Below, piece by piece: positions 27,957 through 36,468 of a DNA stretch of 64,000 bases; position 1 is the stretch's first letter; each line of letters opens with the position of its first letter. Origin of the DNA: Actinomyces johnsonii (GTDB taxonomy: Bacteria > Actinomycetota > Actinomycetes > Actinomycetales > Actinomycetaceae); the NCBI RefSeq assembly GCF_006546835.1, contig NZ_VICB01000004.1, positions 124,001 through 188,000 on the forward strand, in the 5' to 3' direction. The notes below the pieces were generated by a model, which did no database searches, was not told the DNA's origin, and saw only the letters and a program-made list of their open reading frames with translations. The position numbers and the translations under genes were made by a program.

Positions 27957-29650
27957 AGACCGAGCTCCTCCAGGATCGGCAGCTTGGCGCGCACGGCTGT
28001 GTGGGCCTCCTCGGCGGTGGCCGCGGCGATGGCGATCTTGGCCAGCTCCCGGCACTCGTCGAGGGTGACGGACTTCAGAACGGCGTCGACGTCGGGCAGG
28101 GCACGTGCCGTCATCGACAGTGAGGCGACACCCAGGCCCACCAGCACGGTTGCCAGTGCCGGGTCCGCAGCGGCCTCACCGCATACGCCCACCGGGCGGC
28201 CATTGGGGGAGGCTCCCTCGCATGCTGTGCCGATCAGACGCAGCACGGCCGGTTGCCAAGCCGTGGACAGGTCCGCCAGTGAGGACAGCAGGCGGTCGGC
28301 CGCCATGACGTACTGGGTGAGGTCGTTGGTACCCACGGAGGCGAAGTCCGCATGCTCGAAGAGCTTGTCCGCCATGAGCGCGGCGGAGGGCACCTCGATC
28401 ATCATCCCGGCCGTCTTCAGGCCGTAGGAGCGCGCCTTCTCCGTGAACGCCTTGGCCTCATCCGCTGTGGAGATCATCGGAGCCATGACCCACACCTTGG
28501 CCTCGGTGGCGGCCTCGGCCTTGGCCAGCGCCTCGAGCTGGTGCTCCAGCACCTCGGGGTCGCGGCGCGTGGTCCGGTAGGCGCGCACGCCGAGCGCCGG
28601 ATTGGCCTCGGTGGCATCGGTCAGGAACGGCAGCGGCTTGTCAGCTCCGGCGTCGAGGGTGCGCACGACGACCTTTTTGCCGGGGAAGGCCTCCAGAACG
28701 CCCTGGTAAGCCTCCACCTGAGCCTCCACCGTGGGCTCCTCGGGCTGGTCGAGGAAGCAGAACTCGGTGCGGAACAGGCCGACTCCCATCGCGCCGGCCT
28801 CCGCAGCACTGCGGGCGCCGGCCGCATCGCCGACATTGGCCAGCAGCTGGACCTCGTGGCCGTCCTTGGTGGCGCCGTCGCCGTTGAAGACACGCACGCG
28901 CGAGGCCAGCTCGCGGGCCCGGCGCAGGGCATCCTCGGAGGGGTTGATGGTGATCGTTCCCTTGGTGCCGTCCACCAGGACGATGTCGCCCTCGGCCAGC
29001 GCATCGGTGACCTCCTCGCCGGTACCGACGATCGCCGGCATACCCAGGGCCCTCGCCAGGATGGCGGTGTGAGAGGTGGGCCCGCCCTCGGAGGTGATGA
29101 AGGCGATGACCTTCTCCGGATCCAGCAGCGCGGTGTCGGCCGGGGCCAGGTCGGCGGCCACGAGCACGAAGGGCTCGGGCAGACGGGGGATGCCTGGCAT
29201 GGGGGACTCGGTCAAGACGGCGACGATACGGTCGCGCACGTCCTGCACGTCACGAGTGCGCTCAGCCATGTAACCGCCCAGCGACTCCAGCATGGTGGCC
29301 AGTGTCCCCGCAGACTCCCACACGGCACGCTCGGGAACCAGGCGCTTCTCTCGCACCATCGCCTGCGCCGTCGAGGTCAGAGTGGGGTCGGCCGCCATCT
29401 GCGCGGTGGTCTCAAGGAGTGTGCGAGCCTCAGCCTTAGCCTCGGCAGCGGACAGCTCCAGGCCCTTCTTGACCTGCTGAGCCGCCAGTGCGATGCGCTC
29501 GCACTCCTTCTCGATGTCGCGGCTGGGCTCGAGTGTGGCGATCTCGGGTTCAGGAATAGGGGGCGCCATCCTGGCGACGGGGCCGGCCACAAGGCCAGGG
29601 CTCACACCGATGCCGGACAGGGTTGTGGAAGTGGTGTCGGACGCTGTCAT
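27953..29650 (-). CDS. ptsI: Phosphoenolpyruvate--protein phosphotransferase (PTS enzyme I)
   Basis: A 565-aa cytosolic enzyme that passes phosphate from phosphoenolpyruvate to HPr, starting sugar uptake by the PTS. The phosphorylated His is His194 in 'GGPTSHTAILARALG'. The PEP-binding barrel shows 'VGLFRTEFCFLD', 'RTLDAGADKPLPFL' and Cys490 in 'GVCGEAAADP'. Length matches the family. It is translationally coupled to tesB downstream. No HPr gene is in the window. The start at 29650 has GGAGCACCAC upstream. Confidence 0.96.
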   Translation of the reverse strand: MTASDTTSTTLSGIGVSPGLVAGPVARMAPPIPEPEIATLEPSRDIEKECERIALAAQQVKKGLELSAAEAKAEARTLLETTAQMAADPTLTSTAQAMVREKRLVPERAVWESAGTLATMLESLGGYMAERTRDVQDVRDRIVAVLTESPMPGIPRLPEPFVLVAADLAPADTALLDPEKVIAFITSEGGPTSHTAILARALGMPAIVGTGEEVTDALAEGDIVLVDGTKGTITINPSEDALRRARELASRVRVFNGDGATKDGHEVQLLANVGDAAGARSAAEAGAMGVGLFRTEFCFLDQPEEPTVEAQVEAYQGVLEAFPGKKVVVRTLDAGADKPLPFLTDATEANPALGVRAYRTTRRDPEVLEHQLEALAKAEAATEAKVWVMAPMISTADEAKAFTEKARSYGLKTAGMMIEVPSAALMADKLFEHADFASVGTNDLTQYVMAADRLLSSLADLSTAWQPAVLRLIGTACEGASPNGRPVGVCGEAAADPALATVLVGLGVASLSMTARALPDVDAVLKSVTLDECRELAKIAIAAATAEEAHTAVRAKLPILEELGL

Positions 29651-30017
29651 GTGGTGCTCCTCATCGGAGACGAAAGGGGATCATCGTTCATTGTGCCCCG
29701 ACTACGGCCTGAATGAGACGTTTCCGCCAGGGGAATAAAGTTTCCTCCAGTGCCGGTTCCAAGGCATCTATCGCGTTTCCATAAGGTTATGCGAAGGAAC
29801 GTCGCTAGGGGAGGGGCGTCTGCCGGTGGAGCCGTTCTTCGTGCGGCAAAGTCGCCTCATCCCCACCGCTGCCGCTTCGCCGTCTCGAGTCCGTGCCCTC
29901 GCCGCGAGTGGCGCGGAGGTGGGATAAAGTGATCGTGACCACGAAGAGCTTCAGCCGCCCGGCCGACCGCATGACAGACGGGAACTGCGTGAGGACGGGA
30001 ACCGAGAAGGAGTAGCC
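29651..30017. other. Divergent intergenic region between ptsI and EIIB
   Basis: These 367 bases must hold the promoters of ptsI (leftward) and the lone EIIB (rightward). A possible -10 TAAAGT at 29925-29930 and the ribosome site GAGAAGGAG just before 30018 serve the EIIB. The stretch 29725-29790 is AT-richer than its surroundings. No convincing small gene and no clear DasR-type palindrome are visible. Confidence 0.4.
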
Positions 30018-30245
30018 ATGAGCACTGCATCTGACATCGTCGCCGGTCTTGGCGGCCAAGAGAACATCACCGACCTCGAGCCGTGCATCACGCGTCTGCG
30101 CGTGGAGGTCGCCGACCAGGCGAAGGTTGACGAGGAGGCGCTGCGGGCGGCCGGTGCTTTCGGCGTGGTGCGCTCGGGTCGCGTCGTCCAGGTTGTCGTC
30201 GGTCCGACGGCGGACACCCTCGCCTCAGAGATCGCGTCCCTCTGA
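30018..30245 (+). CDS. PTS EIIB domain protein, glucose/GlcNAc family (stand-alone, first copy)
   Basis: A 75-aa single-domain EIIB. The phosphorylated cysteine is Cys23 in 'DLEPCITRLRVEV', and the rest follows the family ('LRAAGAFGVVRSGRVVQVV', 'GPTADTLA'). It accepts phosphate from EIIA and hands it to sugar in the EIIC channel. It has its own ribosome site GAGAAGGAG. It is clearly related to the second EIIB at 33494-33724; EIIC lies about 4.7 kb away. Which EIIC it serves is unknown. Confidence 0.93.
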   Translation: MSTASDIVAGLGGQENITDLEPCITRLRVEVADQAKVDEEALRAAGAFGVVRSGRVVQVVVGPTADTLASEIASL

Positions 30246-30648
30246 CAGGGGGCCGCCCGTCGATGCCTCCCGGGACGCCTGGTTCCAATATCCGCATGTT
30301 GGAACCGGGCGACCCGCCATTGGCCCGACGACGTCGGGGCGGGGCTCGGGCAACCGTCCCACCAGTCGTCTAATCGAATGCGGTCCTAGACACACGGGGC
30401 CGCCGCTCATCATCTGCGGCGGCGCGATCCCAGGGTGCGATGGTGAAACTGTTGCAGCAAAACATCAGCCGACACGGTGCGGCAGGGTGCACAACTGTGA
30501 GTAGCTAGGGCACACTTGGACATTGCTAGTCCTCCTAGCGCCCGTGTCCCGTTCCAACCTACCAGTCCCCCTAGGGTTGACGGCGGAGCGCACAACATGC
30601 TCCACGGCGCCCACCGCACATCTGCTCACGCAAGGCTGACCCACGCAC
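30246..30648 (+). other. Intergenic region upstream of malQ
   Basis: This 403-base stretch separates EIIB from malQ. It contains a TTGACG hexamer at 30577-30582 that could be a -35 element, without a good -10, and several CCTAG-type short repeats around 30530-30575 (CTAGTCCTCCTAG, CCCCCTAGGG). No gene with plausible composition and no clear terminator were found. Confidence 0.35.
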
Positions 30649-32862
30649 ATGAACGAGTTCAACGACGACCAGTTACCTGCTTCTGAGAGCCTCAAGCATC
30701 TTGCTGAGGCATATGGTGTCTCCACCGAGTACTGGGACTACCACGGCAACCTTGCCTCGCCTTCAAGCGCCACCCTCAAGGCCGTGCTCGCCGCACTCGG
30801 CGTGCGGGCGCGTACCGACGAGGAGATCGAACAGTCCTTGAGGGGGGTCGAGGATGCCCCCTGGCGTCAGACGCTCGCCCCCACCGTGGTCACACGCGGC
30901 GGCGTGGAGTCCACTGTCCCCGTCTACGTGCCCGACGGCGCCAAGGTGCGGGTTCGGGTCGAACTCGAGGACGGCGAGGTCCGCGAGCTGACCCAGACCG
31001 AGGACTGGACCGTGCCCAGGGAGGTCGACGGGGTCAAGCGGGGGCGCGCCTCCTTCATCCTGGGCTCCGATCTGCCCCTGGGCTGGCACCGAATCGTCGC
31101 CGAGGTTAGCCCCGGCTCCGCTGACCAGGCAGCGCTCCAGGGGGCGCACGCCGCCCCGCCGGCTGATGCCGATTCCGAAACGGTCACGGTGGCCTCGGCC
31201 CTCGCGGTGACTCCCAACCACCTTGATCTACCCAAGGCGCTCGGAGATCGCGGTTGGGGAGTCATGACCCAGCTCTACTCGATCCGTTCGCGGGCCTCCT
31301 GGGGGACCGGCGACACCGATGACCTCACCGAGCTCGTTTCCTTCCTGGGAGACCAGGGGGCCGACTTCCTGCTCATCAATCCGTTGCACGCCGCCGAGCC
31401 CGTGGCGCCGATGACCCCCTCGCCCTACCTGCCCGTCACCCGGCGCTTCGTCAACCCGCTCTACATTCGGCCGGAGAACATCCCGGAGGTCGCCCGACTG
31501 TCCGGGCCCAAGCGCTCGCTGGTGCAATGGGCCTTTGAGGAGGTCAAGGACAGCGATCTGAGCGCCGAGCCTATCGATCGCGACGCGGTGTGGAAGGCCA
31601 AGCGCGAGGCGCTGGAGGTCATCTTCGCCGCTGGCCGCTCTTACTCCCGCCAGCGCGACTTCGAACGTTTCCGGGCCGAGCAGGGCGAGGGGCTGGAGCG
31701 CTTCGCCCTGTGGAGCGCGCTGGTGGAGAAGCACGGCCCCCTGGAGACGTGGCCCGCCACCTTGCGGGAGGCGGACTCCGCTTACGTGGCCAACGAGGCC
31801 CATCTGCTGGCCGAGCGCATCGACTTCTTCGCCTGGCTGCAGTGGATCGTCGACGAGCAGTTGGCCCGCGCCCAGGCCGAGGCCCTGGCATCGGGAATGG
31901 CCCTGGGCGTCATGGACGACCTCGCCGTGGGGGTGCACTCCCAGGGAGCGGACGTGTGGTCCAACCCGGAGGCCTTCGCTTCCGGCGTCACCGTGGGCGC
32001 TCCGCCGGACATGTACAACCAGCAGGGGCAGAACTGGTCTCAGCCGCCGTGGAACCCCGAGTACCTGGCTCGCACCGCCTACGCCCCACTGCGAGACATG
32101 GCGCGGACGGTACTGCGTCACGCCGGCGCGCTGCGCGTGGACCACGTCATCGGCCTGTTCCGCCTGTGGTGGATTCCCGAGGGAATGGGGGCCGACCATG
32201 GCGCCTATGTGCGCTACGACCACGAGGCCATGCTCGGCGTCGTCCTCCTGGAGGCCCATCGGGCCGGTGCCGTCGTCATCGGCGAGGATCTGGGAACCGT
32301 GGAGCCCTGGGCCCGAGACTATCTGGCCAGTCGGGGCGTGCTGGGCACCAGTGTGCTGTGGTTCGAGAAGCAGCACGACGGCTGGCCCCTCCAGCCCCAG
32401 GACTACCGCCGCCTGGCCCTGTCCACGGTCAGCACCCACGATCTTCCCCCGACCGCCGGCTACCTCGCCGACGAGCACGTCGAGCTGCGCGAGAGGCTCG
32501 GACTACTCACCGAGCCGGTCGAGCAGGTGCGCACCGAGGCGCGCATCGAGCGCGACCGGATGACGGCCCGGCTGCGCGAGCACGGTCTGCTGGGGGATTC
32601 ACCCACGGAGCGCCAGGTGGTTGAGGCCCTGCACCGCTACGTGGTGCGCACCCCCTCGGTCCTGGTCGGCATCGCACTGGTCGACGGAGTGGGGGAGCGG
32701 CGCGCCCAGAACCAGCCCGGCACCGACCAGGAGTACCCCAACTGGAGGATCCCCCTGGCCGACGGCGCAGGCGAGGTCGTCCTGGTCGACGACCTGCCCG
32801 GGAACACCCGGCTGGGAAGTCTCCTGTCCGCCGTGCGCGAGGAAATGACCTCACAGGACTGA
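30649..32862 (+). CDS. malQ: 4-alpha-glucanotransferase (amylomaltase, GH77)
   Basis: A 737-aa enzyme that transfers maltosyl and longer glucan units between maltodextrins and releases glucose. An N-terminal extension of about 190 residues precedes the GH77 barrel, as in the longer actinobacterial MalQ type. Motifs include 'QLYSIRSRASWGTGD', 'PYLPVTRRFVNPLYI', the nucleophile Asp in 'ALRVDHVIGLFRLWW', the acid/base Glu in 'VIGEDLGTV' and 'STVSTHDLPPTAGY'. It sits among PTS genes for glucose-type sugars, consistent with maltodextrin use. A strong terminator follows. Confidence 0.95.
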   Translation: MNEFNDDQLPASESLKHLAEAYGVSTEYWDYHGNLASPSSATLKAVLAALGVRARTDEEIEQSLRGVEDAPWRQTLAPTVVTRGGVESTVPVYVPDGAKVRVRVELEDGEVRELTQTEDWTVPREVDGVKRGRASFILGSDLPLGWHRIVAEVSPGSADQAALQGAHAAPPADADSETVTVASALAVTPNHLDLPKALGDRGWGVMTQLYSIRSRASWGTGDTDDLTELVSFLGDQGADFLLINPLHAAEPVAPMTPSPYLPVTRRFVNPLYIRPENIPEVARLSGPKRSLVQWAFEEVKDSDLSAEPIDRDAVWKAKREALEVIFAAGRSYSRQRDFERFRAEQGEGLERFALWSALVEKHGPLETWPATLREADSAYVANEAHLLAERIDFFAWLQWIVDEQLARAQAEALASGMALGVMDDLAVGVHSQGADVWSNPEAFASGVTVGAPPDMYNQQGQNWSQPPWNPEYLARTAYAPLRDMARTVLRHAGALRVDHVIGLFRLWWIPEGMGADHGAYVRYDHEAMLGVVLLEAHRAGAVVIGEDLGTVEPWARDYLASRGVLGTSVLWFEKQHDGWPLQPQDYRRLALSTVSTHDLPPTAGYLADEHVELRERLGLLTEPVEQVRTEARIERDRMTARLREHGLLGDSPTERQVVEALHRYVVRTPSVLVGIALVDGVGERRAQNQPGTDQEYPNWRIPLADGAGEVVLVDDLPGNTRLGSLLSAVREEMTSQD

Positions 32863-32900
32863 ACCGATCGCCTCGTACTTCCTGGGGTCGATGACGCATC

Positions 32901-32935
32901 GCGGTGCCGGCCGTCATCCAGACGGCCGGCACCGC
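32901..32935 (+). terminator. Terminator after malQ
   Basis: A 15-bp perfect stem GCGGTGCCGGCCGTC (32901-32915) pairs with 32921-32935 around ATCCA, followed by ATCATCCGTTTATCTT. It could also serve the leftward EIIA transcript. Confidence 0.8.
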
Positions 32936-33035
32936 ATCATCCGTTTATCTTCGGCCCCTGGCTCAGGTGTGCGCGCCGTTGGATCTCGCCTCCGCGAGGA
33001 CAGGTGAGCCCGGGCGCGGAGGTGCGCACTCGGCC

Positions 33036-33497
33036 TCAGACCCAATCCATGAGCGTGTCGCCCGCTGCCACTTTGCGTCCGAGCAGGGTGGGCCCCAGTG
33101 CGGACTCATCGCCCTCCAGGGCGATGACAGGGACGATCGGGTTGAGGCCATGCTCCTCGATGTAGGCGGGGGACCAGGTGACGACGGGCTGGCCGGCGTC
33201 GACCGCCTCGCCCTCACCGGCCAGGAGGGTGAAGCCCCTGCCCCCCAGACCCACGGTGTCCAGCCCCAGGTGGACCAGGACGCTGCGCCCCTCATCGGTG
33301 GAGATGATGTAAGCGTGGGGGTGGATCTTGGCAATGGTCCCGCCGACCGGGGCCAGGGCTGCCACCTCCTCACCGCTAGCACGATCCGGGGCGACGGCCA
33401 CTCCCGGGCCGACGATCCGGCCTGAGAACACGGGATCGGGAACGGAATCGAGGCCGACGACGACGCCGGCTACGGGGGACCGGACGGTCAGGCTCAC
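33036..33497 (-). CDS. crr: PTS EIIA domain protein, glucose family
   Basis: A 153-aa EIIA(Glc)-type protein. The phosphorylated residue is His76 in 'VLVHLGLDTVGL', with the partner His61 in 'KIHPHAYIIS'. It takes phosphate from HPr and passes it to EIIB. The start is GTG at 33497, overlapping the EIIB stop as GTGA, so EIIB and EIIA are co-translated. Such an EIIA could also act in carbon-source regulation. Confidence 0.94.
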   Translation of the reverse strand: MSLTVRSPVAGVVVGLDSVPDPVFSGRIVGPGVAVAPDRASGEEVAALAPVGGTIAKIHPHAYIISTDEGRSVLVHLGLDTVGLGGRGFTLLAGEGEAVDAGQPVVTWSPAYIEEHGLNPIVPVIALEGDESALGPTLLGRKVAAGDTLMDWV

Positions 33498-33724
33498 CGC
33501 AGGTCCTCGATGTCTTCTGCGAGCGTGTCTGCGTTGGGTCCGACGACGACCTGAACGATCTCGCCGAGCTTGACGACCCCGTGTGCACCTGCGGCCCTCA
33601 GGGCAGGCTCATCGATCAGGGAGCCGTCCTCGAGTTCGCAGCGCAAGCGAGTGATGCAGGGTTCGATCTCGACGATGTTGTCGAATCCTCCGAGGGCGTC
33701 GACGATACTCTGGGCTTGGGACAT
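33494..33724 (-). CDS. PTS EIIB domain protein, glucose/GlcNAc family (second copy)
   Basis: A 76-aa single-domain EIIB with Cys23 in 'EIEPCITRLRCELE', a paralogue of the protein at 30018-30245. Ribosome site AGGAGG precedes the ATG at 33724. It forms an operon with the EIIA gene. A promoter at 33869-33896 and a palindromic operator at 33848-33863 lie upstream, between this gene and the GntR regulator. Confidence 0.94.
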   Translation of the reverse strand: MSQAQSIVDALGGFDNIVEIEPCITRLRCELEDGSLIDEPALRAAGAHGVVKLGEIVQVVVGPNADTLAEDIEDLR

Positions 33725-33847
33725 AGGTTCCTCCTGGGTGGGCCGGACGGGTGCCGGGATTGGGTGCGTAATAGTGCCGGGGTGGGTCGTCGGGAAGTGG
33801 AGAAAGGGATGCGCTGTCGGGTGTGGCCCCTTCGCCGGTGACGGACT

Positions 33848-33863
33848 AGTGGTCCATACCAGT
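33848..33863. promoter_or_regulatory. DasR/dre-like operator upstream of EIIB-EIIA
   Basis: AGTGGTCCATACCAGT is an imperfect palindrome matching 13 of 16 bases of the dre consensus AGTGGTCTAGACCACT as I recall it. It lies directly downstream of the proposed leftward -10 box, where a bound repressor would block transcription. The GntR/UTRA regulator encoded next to it is the likely ligand. Confidence 0.6.
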
Positions 33864-33868
33864 AATCC

Positions 33869-33896
33869 ATGTTACAGGCCGTCATGTACTTGTCCA
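33869..33896 (-). promoter_or_regulatory. Promoter of the EIIB-EIIA operon
   Basis: Read leftward: -35 TGGACA (33896-33891), 16-base spacer, -10 TAACAT (33874-33869). The predicted start of transcription falls in the dre-like operator. Confidence 0.5.
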
Positions 33897-33917
33897 GTGT
33901 CGATCGACGACTGTTTT

Positions 33918-34667
33918 TCAAGACGAGGGGCGGGAGGGGCGGAAGGCCGGTTTTGGGGCGGCCACCGGAACCCACAGGGTGTAGCGATCGGCGCGGAACA
34001 GGGTACGCGAGTAATCGATGGCGCAGTGCTCGTGGAAGGTGCGTCGTGTGATGTCCAGCGTCGGGGCGTCCTCCGGGACCGACAGCAGTGCGGCCTCCTG
34101 GGCGGTGGCCGCGTGGGCCTCGATCATGTCCTCGCCCCATTCGGGCGCCAGACCGGCCCGGGCCAGCTCGGCGTAGACCGAGAAACTCGGGCTGGTGCGA
34201 AGCAGATCGGGAAGAAGTGCTGCGGGGATCCAGTTCTCCTCGATGGCCATGGGGATCGCATTGGCGGTCAGCAGGCGACGCAGGTGGTGGACCTCGGCTT
34301 CCGCTTCCAGTTCAAGCGCCTCCGCCACGGTCTCGCCGGCGGGGACGGTCTCCGCCAGCAGCATGACGACTCCGGGCTCCATTCCGCGACGTTGCATCTC
34401 CTGGGTGAAGGAGGTCAGCCGAATCTGCAGATCGAGTTTCGGGGGTGCAACGAACGTGCCCTTGCCCTGATGGCGCTCCAGGATGCCGTCAACGACGAGC
34501 GTGTCGATGGCCTGGCGCACGGTCATCCGGGAGACCTCGAACCGCTCGCACAGCTCGCGCTCGGAGGGGACTGGGGAGCCGTTGGCGAGTCCGTTCCTGA
34601 CCAGCTCCAGCAGGTGGTTGCGCACGATGACGTACTTCGCCAGTCTCTTGCCTGGGTTCTTGGGCAT
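33918..34667 (-). CDS. GntR family regulator with UTRA domain (HutC/DasR type)
   Basis: A 249-aa regulator. The N-terminal winged helix carries 'GSPVPSERELCERFEVSR' and 'MTVRQAIDTLVVDGILER', and the C-terminal UTRA domain senses a small ligand, in DasR-like proteins a phosphorylated amino sugar. Start at 34667 (MPKNPGKRL) follows GGGGAGCCC; an in-frame start 20 codons upstream is less likely. It sits between the EIIB-EIIA operon and the divergent EIIC gene, each with a dre-like palindrome, so it most likely controls both and itself. Confidence 0.9.
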   Translation of the reverse strand: MPKNPGKRLAKYVIVRNHLLELVRNGLANGSPVPSERELCERFEVSRMTVRQAIDTLVVDGILERHQGKGTFVAPPKLDLQIRLTSFTQEMQRRGMEPGVVMLLAETVPAGETVAEALELEAEAEVHHLRRLLTANAIPMAIEENWIPAALLPDLLRTSPSFSVYAELARAGLAPEWGEDMIEAHAATAQEAALLSVPEDAPTLDITRRTFHEHCAIDYSRTLFRADRYTLWVPVAAPKPAFRPSRPSS

Positions 34668-34838
34668 GGGGCTCCCCTGGTCGACAGTGGGTGGAGGTGG
34701 TCGGAGAGGTGAACTGGTCGTGACCATTGTTTTCGCTCCGGCGCGTCCTTCATTATGGCTGAAGAGCGCTTTTAATGCTTGACATTGAAGGTTCCATAGG
34801 TTTTTCTGGTGGCACTGGACCAGACGTGCTCGGTGTCG

Positions 34839-34854
34839 ATCCGTCTAGACCACC
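34839..34854. promoter_or_regulatory. DasR/dre-like operator upstream of EIIC
   Basis: The 16 bases centred on CGTCTAGACCAC match 12 of 16 dre consensus positions. The right half (TCTAGACCAC) is perfect. It lies about 65 bases before the EIIC start. A TTGACA hexamer at 34779-34784 may be the -35 of the EIIC promoter, though its -10 is poor. Confidence 0.5.
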
Positions 34855-34917
34855 ACCGTCATGGTGACTATCTCTGACGCGGCAGTGCTGCCGCTTGATT
34901 CCACTTTGGAGAACATC

Positions 34918-36366
34918 ATGTCAGACAAGAAGAAGACGAGCGGTGCCTTTGCCCTCGCTCAACGGCTGGGGCGGTCACTGATGCTGCCCATTGCCACCCT
35001 TCCGGCTGCGGGTTTGCTGGTGCGCCTGGGGCAGGCGGACATGCTGGGAGCCGACGGGCTCGCCCGGAATCTGTCCTGGCTCCAGCCAGTTGCAGACATC
35101 TTCGCCGCAGCCGGCGGGGCGGTTTTCGACAACCTGCCCCTCATCTTCGCCGTCGGCGTGGCCGTCGGCTTCGCCAAGAAGGCTGACGGCTCCACCGGGG
35201 TGGCTGGCCTGTTCGGCTACCTCATCTATCGCGCAGTGACCTGGATCATGTCCCCCATCGTCATGGGCAAGCCCGAGCCCCTGAGTCAGGAGGCCCTCGA
35301 CTGCCTGCACAGCTTCGATCCAGCCAAGGGGGAGATCGTTCAGGTGGGACCCTGGAACCAGGGCATCAAGCTCTGCGACATCCCCACCCAGACGCCCATC
35401 AACTACGGGGTCCTCGGCGGCATCATCATCGGAGTCGTCGCCGCTCTGCTCTGGCAACGGTACTACCGGATCAAGTTGCCTGACTGGCTGGCCTTCTTCG
35501 GTGGGCGCCGGTTCGTCCCGATTGTCACCTCCGGCGCGGCGCTCATCATCGCCCTGGTCATGTCGGGGCTCTACCCCGCCTTCAACTGGCTCATCAACGA
35601 CCAGCTCGGCGGCTGGCTCATCGACGCCGGAAACTCCAAGGGCGCCGCCGGCGCCTTGGCGGTCTTCGTCTTCGGCACCGTCAACCGCCTACTCATCCCC
35701 TTCGGCCTGCACCACCTGCTCAACTCGGTGCCCTGGTTCCAACTCGGTTCCTGCCAAACGGCCTCCGGAGGTACCGCCCACGGTGACCTCACCTGTTTCT
35801 TCCAAGGGGTGGACGGCTCGAACTCGTGGACCGGAAGCTTCATGACCGGTTTCTTCCCGATCATGATGTTCGCCTTGCCCGCCGCCGCGCTGGCCATCTG
35901 GCACACCGCCAAGCCCGCCAAGCGCAAGGCGACCGGCGCCCTCATGATTTCTGTGGCCCTGACCGCCTTCATCACCGGCATTACCGAGCCCCTCGAATAC
36001 GCCTTCGCCTACGTGGCCTTCCCGATCTACGCCGTCCACGCGGTCCTGACCGGTTCCTCCCTGGCGGTCGCCAACCTCCTGGGCGCCAAGGACGGCTTCT
36101 CCTTCTCCGCCGGGGCGATCGACTACCTGCTCAACTTCGGCAAGTCCGCCGAGCTCTCCGGCGGCGTGGTACGCGGACCACTCATGATCGTCATCATGGG
36201 TCTGGTCTACGCCGTTATCTACTACTTCCTCTTCCGGTTCCTCATCATCAGGTTCAACTTCAAGACTCCCGGCCGGGAGGATGATGATGTCGACGCCTTC
36301 GCCGCCGCCCAGGCCGCTGCCGCCAAGTCCTCGGGCAAGCGGGACGAGGATCCGCACCAGCGCTGA
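34918..36366 (+). CDS. PTS EIIC permease, glucose/GlcNAc family
   Basis: A 482-aa membrane transporter with about ten hydrophobic segments. 'GRSLMLPIATLPAAGLLVRLG' at the start (residues about 18-38), 'LFGYLIYRAV', 'FGTVNRLLIPFGLHHLLNSV', and 'ITGITEPLEYAFAYVAFP' are EIIC(Glc) family blocks. The EIIB and EIIA domains are absent and are encoded separately. Start at 34918 (MSDKKKTSG) is chosen for GGAG six bases upstream. Sugar could be glucose, N-acetylglucosamine or maltose; the DasR-type regulator favours an amino sugar, malQ nearby favours glucose. Confidence 0.93.
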   Translation: MSDKKKTSGAFALAQRLGRSLMLPIATLPAAGLLVRLGQADMLGADGLARNLSWLQPVADIFAAAGGAVFDNLPLIFAVGVAVGFAKKADGSTGVAGLFGYLIYRAVTWIMSPIVMGKPEPLSQEALDCLHSFDPAKGEIVQVGPWNQGIKLCDIPTQTPINYGVLGGIIIGVVAALLWQRYYRIKLPDWLAFFGGRRFVPIVTSGAALIIALVMSGLYPAFNWLINDQLGGWLIDAGNSKGAAGALAVFVFGTVNRLLIPFGLHHLLNSVPWFQLGSCQTASGGTAHGDLTCFFQGVDGSNSWTGSFMTGFFPIMMFALPAAALAIWHTAKPAKRKATGALMISVALTAFITGITEPLEYAFAYVAFPIYAVHAVLTGSSLAVANLLGAKDGFSFSAGAIDYLLNFGKSAELSGGVVRGPLMIVIMGLVYAVIYYFLFRFLIIRFNFKTPGREDDDVDAFAAAQAAAAKSSGKRDEDPHQR

Positions 36367-36391
36367 CTGATCCGGCGATCAGCACAGAGGC

Positions 36392-36428
36392 GGCCGGGGC
36401 CGGGCACATGATGTGCTCGGCCCCGGCC
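36392..36428. terminator. Bidirectional terminator between EIIC and pepN
   Basis: A long GC-rich stem: 36392-36408 pairs with 36412-36428 with one G:T pair and a 3-base loop. It sits between two convergent genes. Confidence 0.7.
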
Positions 36429-36468
36429 AGTCCGTCTCTCGATCCCCGCCGGGCGGGACCCGGCGCGG

